Shown: positions 1 through 5,637 of the stretch, in pieces
Layout: each line of letters starts with the position of its first letter
How positions within the stretch are numbered: the first letter of the stretch is position 1
DNA from: Cycloclasticus sp.
GTDB lineage: Bacteria; Pseudomonadota; Gammaproteobacteria; Methylococcales; Cycloclasticaceae
Length of the DNA: 9,215 nt
Direction: 5' to 3'
NCBI GenBank assembly: GCA_019090295.1
Contig: JAHRWG010000190.1
Coordinates: 1-9,215, forward strand
The notes under the pieces: model-generated
The model's input: only the letters and a program-made list of their open reading frames with translations
Told to the model about the DNA's origin: nothing
Databases searched by the model: none
Position numbers and translations under genes: made by a program

Positions 1-273
1 CGTTGCGATAAAGAAAAGCCCGCTTATAACTAAAGACACCAGAGACAGGGCGTTAAAAAAATCAAAAGTAAAACTGTTATTAATAGTGTAACTATGAAAA
101 ACGAGGAATGAGTGGCCTAAAATAGCCAGCACCAAGCAGCCTAGTAGCACCTTATGTGGGTTGAAGGAGTGTTTGCGTTTAAAGATATTCATCAAAACAG
201 TTGAGGCGCCAGCCAAGTAAATAAAGGTGACAAAGCCACTGAGATAATTGAACATTGTTTGGGAGAGATACAT
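1..273 (-). CDS. ypjD: YpjD/CcsA-like inner-membrane protein, N-terminal part (runs off the left edge)
   Basis: Reading the minus strand from an ATG at 273 gives 91 open codons to the window edge; an in-frame TGA lies just upstream, so the start is here or at the second ATG at 255. Neither has a clear Shine-Dalgarno site. The peptide is strongly hydrophobic, with likely membrane segments at about residues 8-30, 42-61 and 74-90, separated by a basic loop (FKRKHSFNPHK) and a polar loop. The stretch HSFLVFHS followed by FDFFNALSLVS resembles the N-terminal part of the cytochrome c assembly (CcsA/HemX-like) family. In Gammaproteobacteria the member divergent from ffh is usually YpjD, an inner-membrane protein of poorly defined role. 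The name rests on this partial similarity plus the position; the diagnostic haem-handling WWD-type region of the superfamily would lie outside the window, if present. Confidence 0.8.
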   Translation of the reverse strand, partial: MYLSQTMFNYLSGFVTFIYLAGASTVLMNIFKRKHSFNPHKVLLGCLVLAILGHSFLVFHSYTINNSFTFDFFNALSLVSLVISGLFFIAT

Positions 274-292
274 CGGTATAGTGTGTCATAAA

Positions 293-319
293 CCACCACC
301 GGGTAGAAGGGGGTAGTGG
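293..319. repeat. Imperfect inverted repeat overlapping a 10-bp tandem repeat, ypjD-ffh gap
   Basis: In the 143-bp divergent gap, CCACCACC (293-300) can pair with GGTAGTGG (312-319) with one mismatch around an 11-base loop. The same place holds two successive 10-mers starting GGGTAG (301-310 and 311-320) that agree at 8 of 10 positions. It could be an operator or simple low-complexity drift; no function can be assigned. The rest of the gap (320-403) is AT-rich; TAAAAT at 351-356 is a possible -10 element for ffh but has no good -35 partner. Confidence 0.4.
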
Positions 320-416
320 GTGAGCAGAGTAAATAATTTGATTTAAATAATAAAATCGTCAGCACAAGGCAATACAGACGTGCGAAAATAAAGACATCAA
401 TTTAAAGGTAGTTGCC

Positions 417-1781
417 ATGTTCGATAATTTAACCGATCGCTTAAATGCCAGTTTTAAGCGAATTAGAGGTCAAGCAAGACTCACAGAAGATAATATAAAA
501 GACACCATGCGAGAGGTCAGAATGGCCTTGCTAGAAGCTGATGTTGCGTTACCCGTTGTGCAAGCGTTTGCTGCACAAGTTAAGGAACGAGCGCTTGGTC
601 AAGAGGTTATGCAAAGCCTATCGCCAGGCCAAGCAATGCTCAAAGTCGTAAAAGATGAGCTGATTAAAACAATGGGTGAGGCGAATGAGTCGCTTAACTT
701 ATCTGCAGAGCCTCCTGTTGTTATTCTTATGGCTGGACTGCAAGGGTCGGGTAAAACAACAACCGTGGCTAAGCTTGCACGTTGGTTAGGAGAGCGTGAG
801 AAAAAGTCAGTTATGGTGGTTAGTGCCGATGTTTACCGGCCAGCAGCGATAGAACAGTTGCAAACATTGTCTGCCGAGGTGGGCGCGAAATTTTTCCCAA
901 GTGACACCAGTCAGAAGCCAGTAAATATAGTTAAAGCAGCCAAAGCAGAAGCAAGCAAGCAGTTTTGTGATGTCCTAATTGTCGATACAGCAGGCCGACT
1001 GCATGTTGACGATGCAATGATGGACGAGATTCGTCAGGTGCATGCGGTAGCAGAGCCGGTTGAAACCTTATTTGTTGTTGATAGTATGACGGGGCAAGAT
1101 GCGGCGAATACTGCGAAGGCATTCAACGATACGCTGCCATTAACTGGGGTCGTGTTAACTAAAACGGATGGTGATGCTAGAGGCGGTGCGGCGCTATCAA
1201 TCCGTCAAATTACTGGCAAGCCGATAAAGTTTTTAGGTGCGGGTGAAAAGACAGATGCATTAGAACCCTTCCACCCAGACAGAGTTGCCTCACGTTTGCT
1301 GGGCATGGGGGATGCGTTAAGCCTTGTTGAAGAGCTTGAAAGAAAGGTTGATAAAAATAAGGCAGCGAAACTAGCTAATAAAATTCAAAAAGGCAAAGGG
1401 TTTGATTTAGATGATTACAGGGATCAATTGAATCAGATGATGGAAATGGGGGGGGTGAGCGCAATGATGGACAAAATGCCTGGCATGTCTAATATCCCTC
1501 AAAATGTAAAAAGCCAAGTAAACGACAAAGACTTTAGTCAGCAAATTGCACTGATTAACTCGATGACCTCAAAAGAAAAAGTTTACCCAGCCTTGATTAA
1601 TGGCTCACGGCGAAAAAGAATTGCTAATGGAGCTGGGCTGCAAGTTCAAGATGTTAATAAGCTGATGAAGCAGTTTAAACAAGCGCAAAAAATGATGAAG
1701 AAAATGTCTAAAGGTGGCATGGCTAAAATGATGCGAGGTTTAAAAGGGCAGTTAGGGCAAGGTCAGGGCTTTCCTTTTTAA
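417..1781 (+). CDS. ffh: Signal recognition particle GTPase Ffh (SRP54)
   Basis: The protein component of the bacterial SRP, which binds 4.5S RNA and the signal sequences of nascent membrane proteins and docks with FtsY at the inner membrane. The 454 residues match the usual length. The N domain is about 1-95. The G domain carries G1 GLQGSGKTT (107-115), DVYRPAA (138-144), DTAGR (190-194), TKTDGDARGG (248-257) and GAGEKTD (274-280). The methionine-rich M domain (about 325-435) has the RNA-binding signature NGSRRKRIA (395-403) and ends in GGMAKMMRG and a short Gly/Gln tail. The start is supported by AAAGGT at 404-409, 7 bases before the ATG. It diverges from ypjD and precedes the rpsP operon, a common gammaproteobacterial arrangement. 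The M-domain coding sequence contains a run of eight G at 1448-1455, in frame as Met-Gly-Gly-Val. All key motifs are intact. Confidence 0.98.
   Translation: MFDNLTDRLNASFKRIRGQARLTEDNIKDTMREVRMALLEADVALPVVQAFAAQVKERALGQEVMQSLSPGQAMLKVVKDELIKTMGEANESLNLSAEPPVVILMAGLQGSGKTTTVAKLARWLGEREKKSVMVVSADVYRPAAIEQLQTLSAEVGAKFFPSDTSQKPVNIVKAAKAEASKQFCDVLIVDTAGRLHVDDAMMDEIRQVHAVAEPVETLFVVDSMTGQDAANTAKAFNDTLPLTGVVLTKTDGDARGGAALSIRQITGKPIKFLGAGEKTDALEPFHPDRVASRLLGMGDALSLVEELERKVDKNKAAKLANKIQKGKGFDLDDYRDQLNQMMEMGGVSAMMDKMPGMSNIPQNVKSQVNDKDFSQQIALINSMTSKEKVYPALINGSRRKRIANGAGLQVQDVNKLMKQFKQAQKMMKKMSKGGMAKMMRGLKGQLGQGQGFPF
1448..1455 (+). repeat. G8 homopolymer inside ffh
   Basis: Eight consecutive G encode the end of Met344, Gly345, Gly346 and the first base of Val347 in the Ffh M domain. 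It is the longest G run noticed in the window. The frame continues normally, so it is intact in this sequence. Confidence 0.9.
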
Positions 1782-1834
1782 CCATAAAGGAGCGCATAAA
1801 CAGGTAAAAGGTCATTAGGTGGATAGCTTTTAAT

Positions 1835-1852
1835 GCGGCTGATGCCGTTTTC
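1835..1852 (+). terminator. Possible weak terminator after ffh
   Basis: A 4-bp GC stem, CGGC (1836-1839) with GCCG (1844-1847), closes a TGAT loop and is followed by TTTTC (1848-1852). It lies 50-70 bases past the ffh stop and upstream of the rpsP promoter region, where a terminator would be expected. The stem is short, so efficiency is doubtful and some read-through into rpsP is plausible. Confidence 0.3.
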
Positions 1853-1874
1853 TCATGACTAGAATAAAAAAAAC

Positions 1875-1903
1875 TTCAATAATTTCTATAATTCGCGTAA
1901 AAT
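1875..1903 (+). promoter_or_regulatory. Probable sigma-70 promoter of the rpsP-rimM-trmD-rplS operon
   Basis: TTCAAT (1875-1880), a poor -35, is separated by 17 bases from TAAAAT (1898-1903), a good -10, about 50 bases before the rpsP ATG. A perfect TATAAT also occurs at 1887-1892 but has only A-rich sequence where its -35 should be. Either could be used. The region is strongly AT-rich, with an A run at 1866-1873 that could act as an UP-like element, as is usual before ribosomal protein genes. The assignment rests on motif and position only. Confidence 0.45.
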
Positions 1904-1953
1904 CCTCGAGTTACAGAAATTAAGCTTTATAAAACGAATTCAAAGGAAAATAA

Positions 1954-2205
1954 ATGGTAAAGATACGCCTTTCAAGAACCGGTGCAAAAAAACGCCCTTT
2001 CTACCACATAGTTGTTGCTGATAGTCGCAGAAGTCGTGATGGCCGTTATATAGAAAGAATTGGATACTTCAATCCAAGAGCAGTAGGTGCCGAAGTTCGC
2101 TTAACACTAGACTCTGCTCGTGTGGATCATTGGGTGTCAGAAGGTGCTCAAGCTACAGAGCGCGTTTCAAAATTAATTAAAGAGGCTGTTGAAGCCGCTG
2201 CTTAA
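1954..2205 (+). CDS. rpsP: 30S ribosomal protein S16
   Basis: An 83-residue protein, the normal length for bS16, a small-subunit protein that binds 16S rRNA early in 30S assembly. The N-terminal [20 protein letters not shown] and the following [21 protein letters not shown] region are nearly diagnostic of the family. The start is fixed by AAAGGA at 1942-1947, 6 bases before the ATG. It is the first gene of the classic rpsP-rimM-trmD-rplS operon; its stop TAA shares one base with the rimM start (TAATG). Nothing is unusual in the sequence. Confidence 0.98.
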   Translation: MVKIRLSRTGAKKRPFYHIVVADSRRSRDGRYIERIGYFNPRAVGAEVRLTLDSARVDHWVSEGAQATERVSKLIKEAVEAAA

Positions 2206-2744
2206 TGATTCAAGAGCAAGGCTGTTCTACGAACGAAAAAAGTAATAAAGAGTGGTTAAAGCTAGGTCATATAGCTGGAGTATTTGGCGTAAAAGGTTGG
2301 CTAAAAATTTACTCTAATACTGATGATAAAGCCGGTATTTTGTCATATAAGCCTTGGTATATTGAGCGAAACAATATTCGCCAATTAGTTAATATAAAGG
2401 CTGGGAAACCACACGGTAAAACCGTTATTGCGCAGTTAGAAGGCGTTGATGATAGAAATGAAGCCGAGTTGTGGGTTGGTAGTGATATTTATATTAAAGC
2501 TAACCAGTTGGTGACGTTAGGTAAAAATGAGTTTTATTGGTCTGAGCTAATAGGCCTAAATGTTATATCAGTTGCAGGTGAAGATTTTGGTGTTATAGAG
2601 TCTATGCTTGAGACAGGCGCTAATGATGTTATGGTGGTGAAAGGGGAGTGTGAGCGACTTATTCCTTTTTCATTAGACCAAGTGATTAAATCTGTTGATC
2701 TAGACAATGGAAAAATGATTGTTGATTGGGATTCAGATTTTTAA
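2205..2744 (+). CDS. rimM: Ribosome maturation factor RimM
   Basis: An assembly factor for the 30S subunit that binds S19 and helps mature the 16S rRNA 3' domain. The 179 residues hold the N-terminal beta-barrel opening with GHIAGVFGVKGWLKI (21-35) and the PRC-type C-terminal domain with LIGL (115-118), LETGANDVMVVKG (135-147), RLIPF (151-155) and the terminal VDWDSDF. E. coli RimM has a Tyr-Tyr pair at the domain junction; here the equivalent appears to be Phe110-Tyr111. The chosen ATG overlaps the rpsP stop by one base and has no Shine-Dalgarno site near it, so initiation probably depends on ribosomes finishing rpsP. This start leaves a polar 17-residue extension before the conserved domain; no other ATG, GTG or TTG was noticed in between, so it is the best choice. 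Confidence 0.96.
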   Translation: MIQEQGCSTNEKSNKEWLKLGHIAGVFGVKGWLKIYSNTDDKAGILSYKPWYIERNNIRQLVNIKAGKPHGKTVIAQLEGVDDRNEAELWVGSDIYIKANQLVTLGKNEFYWSELIGLNVISVAGEDFGVIESMLETGANDVMVVKGECERLIPFSLDQVIKSVDLDNGKMIVDWDSDF

Positions 2745-2747
2745 CAT

Positions 2748-3512
2748 ATGCAGTTTGATGTTATTAGCCTTTTTCCTGATGAGTTCAACCAAGCAGCATC
2801 AATAGGTGTTGTTGGTCGCGCGATTCATGAAGGGCAGGTTCAATTAAGGTTATGGAACCCTAGGTCGTTTACCGAAGATAAGCATCGGACAGTAGATGAT
2901 AGGCCTTTTGGGGGTGGCCCTGGAATGGTGATGAAGTTTGAGCCGCTTAAAAAAGCACTAGAGGCGGCTGTTAACGCAACTGAAGAGGCAGCAAAGGTAA
3001 TATACCTGAGCCCTCAAGGGAGACGGTTGGACCAAGAAGGTGTTAGATACCTTGCAGAGTTCCCTAGGCTAGTGCTATTGGCGGGGCGTTACGAAGGTAT
3101 TGATGAACGACTATTGACCGATTGCATTGACGAGGAATGGTCGATAGGTGATTTTGTTTTAAGTGGTGGTGAGCTACCAGCGTTGGTCATGATAGATGCT
3201 GTTTCTCGAACACTGCCGGGTGTGTTGGGGCATGAATTGTCTGCAGCGGAAGATTCGTTTGCGGAGGGTTTGCTAGACTACCCACATTACACTCGACCAG
3301 AAACTGTTGATAATAAAACAGTTCCTAAGGTTCTTTTGAGTGGTGATCATGCGAAAATAGCTCGCTGGCGTGAACAGCAAGCATTGGGTAAAACATGGCA
3401 AAAAAGGCCTGATTTACTTGAGAAAATAGAGTTGAATACGCATCAGCGTTTACTGCTTGATGAGTATATGATGGATGAATTAAATAACCAAACAGTTAAA
3501 GCTGAGGAATAG
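2748..3512 (+). CDS. trmD: tRNA (guanine-37-N1)-methyltransferase TrmD
   Basis: SPOUT-class enzyme that transfers a methyl group from S-adenosylmethionine to N1 of G37, next to the anticodon, preventing +1 frameshifting. The 254 residues match the family length. The N-terminal FDVISLFP, the [10 protein letters not shown] loop (54-63), the knot segments [13 protein letters not shown] (110-122) and [14 protein letters not shown] (132-145), and [10 protein letters not shown] (175-184) are all present. Arg154 and Asp169, catalytic in the H. influenzae enzyme, are found at the same numbering. The start lies 3 bases after the rimM stop with no Shine-Dalgarno site at normal spacing (the nearest purine block, GGGA at 2728-2731, is 16 bases away), suggesting translational coupling and low output. 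Third gene of the rpsP operon. Confidence 0.98.
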   Translation: MQFDVISLFPDEFNQAASIGVVGRAIHEGQVQLRLWNPRSFTEDKHRTVDDRPFGGGPGMVMKFEPLKKALEAAVNATEEAAKVIYLSPQGRRLDQEGVRYLAEFPRLVLLAGRYEGIDERLLTDCIDEEWSIGDFVLSGGELPALVMIDAVSRTLPGVLGHELSAAEDSFAEGLLDYPHYTRPETVDNKTVPKVLLSGDHAKIARWREQQALGKTWQKRPDLLEKIELNTHQRLLLDEYMMDELNNQTVKAEE

Positions 3513-3515
3513 AAG

Positions 3516-3860
3516 ATGAGTAATATAATTGCACAATTAGAAGCAGAACAAATGACCAATAAATTACCAGATTTTAGTGCTGGTGATACTGTTATTGTTA
3601 AAGTTAAAGTTAAAGAAGGTACAACAGAGCGTTTACAATCATTTGAAGGCGTTGTTATTGCAAAGCGTAATCGTGGTTTGAATTCTGCGTTTACGGTTCG
3701 TAAAATTTCGCACGGTGAAGGTGTTGAACGTGTTTTCCAAACATACAGTAAACTAATTGATGGCGTTGAAGTTAAGCGTCGTGGTTCAGTTAGACGTGCT
3801 AAATTGTATTACTTGCGTGAACTACGTGGCAAAGCTGCACGTATTAAAGAAAAGTTGTAA
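3516..3860 (+). CDS. rplS: 50S ribosomal protein L19
   Basis: A 114-residue bL19, the normal length, a large-subunit protein at the 30S-50S interface. [13 protein letters not shown] at the N terminus, [20 protein letters not shown] in the centre, and [20 protein letters not shown] at the end are family signatures. A strong GAGGA (3504-3508) stands 7 bases before the ATG, inside the end of trmD, in contrast to rimM and trmD. It is the last gene of the operon, followed directly by a strong terminator. Within the gene, three tandem GTTAAA units (3597-3614) encode Val-Lys three times. Confidence 0.98.
   Translation: MSNIIAQLEAEQMTNKLPDFSAGDTVIVKVKVKEGTTERLQSFEGVVIAKRNRGLNSAFTVRKISHGEGVERVFQTYSKLIDGVEVKRRGSVRRAKLYYLRELRGKAARIKEKL
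3597..3614 (+). repeat. In-frame GTTAAA x3 tandem repeat in rplS
   Basis: Three perfect copies of a hexamer, preceded by a one-step variant GTTATT at 3591-3596, encode Val-Lys x3 in a beta-strand region of L19. Loss or gain of a unit would keep the frame. It may simply reflect the alternating residue pattern and preferred codons. Confidence 0.85.
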
Positions 3861-3886
3861 GACTTAGTTCGATCATGCATATTAAG

Positions 3887-3910
3887 AGGCCGGTTTTACC
3901 GGCCTTTTTT
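3887..3910 (+). terminator. Rho-independent terminator of the rpsP-rplS operon
   Basis: An 8-bp perfect stem, AGGCCGGT (3887-3894) with ACCGGCCT (3898-3905), closes a TTT loop and runs straight into six T (3905-3910). Upstream AA (3884-3885) can pair with part of the T tract. It lies 26 bases past the rplS stop. This is the best terminator in the window. Confidence 0.94.
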
Positions 3911-3952
3911 ATGTGAAATAGCGAAGGGTTTATTAGTTAAATACTCTCGATA

Positions 3953-4861
3953 ATGACTAGAAATATAAGTGCTACGGCCGTTCAAGTAACAGAGTCCTTT
4001 CTTCAGGCATTGTGGCTTGAAGATGGTTTAAGTGATAATACTATTGGCGCATATAGAACGGACTTAATGCTGTTTAACCGTTGGTTAACCAGTCATGAAA
4101 AAAACATACTCAACGTCGCAGCAGATGATATCTCTATGTATTTATCTGTACGGCTATCAGAGGGGATATCGGCTAGGTCGATAACCCGTTTTTTATCCAG
4201 CTTAAAGCGCTTTTATACCTATGCAGTACGTGAAGGAAGTGTACAGATAAATCCAGCAGCGATTATAGATATGCCTCGTCTTGGACGGTACTTGCCTATA
4301 ACACTATCTGAGCAAGATGTAGAGTCCCTACTGTTGGCGCCGGATACAGCAACCCCAATGGGACATAGAGATAGGGCCATGTTGGAACTTCTTTATGCAA
4401 CCGGGCTACGTGTTAGTGAGTTAGTTGGATTAAGCTTGCTGAATGTCAATGTTAGGCAGGGTCTTGTTCGAATTACTGGGAAAGGTAATAAAGATAGGTT
4501 GGTTCCGGTTGGGGAAGAGGCGCTGCAATGGATGCAGGATTTTATTAACCAAAGCCGTTTGGAATTACTTGGAAAAAAAGAAACTGACGTGGTGTTTCCA
4601 AGCAATCGGGGGAGCGCGATGACAAGGCAAGCTTTTTGGTACTTAATAAAGCGTTACGCCACTAAAGCCGGTATAGACAAAACCATTTCCCCACATACTT
4701 TACGGCATGCCTTTGCTACGCACTTGTTGAATCATGGGGCTGACTTAAGAGTGGTTCAGCTATTGTTGGGCCATAGCGACTTATCCACGACACAAATTTA
4801 TACACATATAGCACAAGAACGCTTGAATAATCTCCATTCAAAACACCATCCGCGTGGCTAA
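3953..4861 (+). CDS. xerD: Tyrosine site-specific recombinase XerD
   Basis: Works with XerC and FtsK at dif to resolve chromosome dimers at cell division. The 302 residues match the family. The N-terminal core-binding domain (about 11-105) contains LQALWLEDGLSDNTIGAYR-type sequence. The catalytic domain carries Arg153 (ATGLRVSELVGL), Lys177 (GKGNKDRLVP), His248 and Arg251 (SPHTLRHAFATHLLNHG), His274 (LLGHSDLSTT) and nucleophile Tyr283 (QIYTH). The C-terminal tail LHSKHHPRG closely resembles the E. coli XerD end, favouring XerD over XerC. An in-frame stop at 3938 leaves ATG 3953 as the start; it has no clear Shine-Dalgarno site. It follows the rplS terminator and probably has its own weak promoter in 3911-3952, though none is convincing. 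dsbC follows 71 bases downstream, as in Pseudomonas-type gene orders. Confidence 0.97.
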   Translation: MTRNISATAVQVTESFLQALWLEDGLSDNTIGAYRTDLMLFNRWLTSHEKNILNVAADDISMYLSVRLSEGISARSITRFLSSLKRFYTYAVREGSVQINPAAIIDMPRLGRYLPITLSEQDVESLLLAPDTATPMGHRDRAMLELLYATGLRVSELVGLSLLNVNVRQGLVRITGKGNKDRLVPVGEEALQWMQDFINQSRLELLGKKETDVVFPSNRGSAMTRQAFWYLIKRYATKAGIDKTISPHTLRHAFATHLLNHGADLRVVQLLLGHSDLSTTQIYTHIAQERLNNLHSKHHPRG

Positions 4862-4920
4862 ATACATTTGAGAGGTATGTTTTTTTGTCTTTAGCGTGTC
4901 TAATGTATCTCATTCAATTA

Positions 4921-4925
4921 AAAGG
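4921..4925 (+). promoter_or_regulatory. Ribosome binding site that fixes the dsbC start
   Basis: AAAGG lies 7 bases before the ATG at 4933. The reading frame stays open upstream to a TTG at 4885, but only the 4933 start has a binding site and puts a signal peptide at the N terminus. Confidence 0.8.
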
Positions 4926-4932
4926 TTTGAAA

Positions 4933-5634
4933 ATGAAAAAATACTCACTGTTATTACTTTGTCTAAGTTTATTTGCTCAGGTAGCTTTTGCTAATAAGGC
5001 ATTGATTGTTGAGGAGCTCACCCCGCTTATCGGTGCAATAAGTGTGGATAATGTTAAGGAAACAGAGGTTAAAGGTATTTACCAGGTTCTCGTTAATGCT
5101 CAAGTTATTTATGTGTCTGCAGATGGTCGTTATATATTTCAAGGACATTTATTGGACACAAAAACACGGAAAGACCTAACAGAATTAACGTTAAATCAGG
5201 TAAGAAAGCAGCAGTTAAGTAGCATTAGCGAGAAAGAGATGATTATCTTTCCTGCCAAAGATGCCAAACACACCCTAACTATTTTCTCAGATATTGACTG
5301 CGGTTACTGCAGGAAGCTTCATGCAGGCCTCAGCGATTATACGGATCTAGGTATTACTGTTAGGTATCTGTTTTATCCTCGGTCTGGCCCTAATACGGAG
5401 TCTTACCACAAAGCGGTATCAGTTTGGTGTGCAGAGGATAGAAACCAAGCGTTAACAGATGCAAAAATCAACAACAAAGTGATTAGTAAATCATGTGATA
5501 ACCCTGTCGATAAACACATGAAATTGGCGCAAACTTTTGGCGTAAGGGGGACCCCTGCCATATTGACAGAGGATGGGGTCATGTTGCCAGGTTATCTTCC
5601 AGCAAAAGAATTAGTGGCAAGGCTCAATTGGTAA
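4933..5634 (+). CDS. dsbC: Periplasmic thiol:disulfide isomerase DsbC
   Basis: Rearranges wrong disulfides in periplasmic proteins and is kept reduced by DsbD. From the chosen ATG the protein has 233 residues. A typical signal peptide (Met-Lys-Lys, a Leu-rich core, AQVAFA) should be cut after about residue 20. The N-terminal dimerisation domain (about 21-80) is followed by a linker helix and a thioredoxin-fold domain with the active site C123-G-Y-C126 (SDIDCGYCRKLH) and the cis-proline Thr207-Pro208 (RGTPAI). Cys166 and Cys188 fit the structural disulfide known in E. coli DsbC. It lies downstream of xerD, a usual neighbour, and converges on mutS with a 3-base gap between stops. DsbG is the alternative, but the CGYC motif, the second cysteine pair and the xerD context favour DsbC. 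Confidence 0.94.
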   Translation: MKKYSLLLLCLSLFAQVAFANKALIVEELTPLIGAISVDNVKETEVKGIYQVLVNAQVIYVSADGRYIFQGHLLDTKTRKDLTELTLNQVRKQQLSSISEKEMIIFPAKDAKHTLTIFSDIDCGYCRKLHAGLSDYTDLGITVRYLFYPRSGPNTESYHKAVSVWCAEDRNQALTDAKINNKVISKSCDNPVDKHMKLAQTFGVRGTPAILTEDGVMLPGYLPAKELVARLNW

Positions 5635-5637
5635 CAA

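Noticed and set aside
301..320. G-quadruplex in the ypjD-ffh gap
   Set aside because: Only three runs of three or more G are present, so a stable three-tier quadruplex is not supported.
1782..1953. Small RNA, riboswitch or leader peptide between ffh and rpsP
   Set aside because: Beyond a weak hairpin and promoter-like AT-rich sequence I see no strong structure, no small frame with a binding site and no known RNA family motif.
4861..4887. Possible terminator after xerD (ACAT/ATGT followed by seven T)
   Set aside because: The stem is only 4 AT-rich pairs plus a few A-T pairs past a mismatch, too weak to call; the T run alone is not enough.
4716..4913. Minus-strand open frame running from the xerD end into the xerD-dsbC gap
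   Set aside because: Most of it is antisense to the conserved XerD C terminus, and the gap portion shows no start signals.
4885..4932. Upstream extension of dsbC from a TTG start at 4885
   Set aside because: It would bury the signal peptide behind 16 extra residues, and there is no binding site before the TTG; the ATG at 4933 has AAAGG at good spacing and gives a normal secretion signal.
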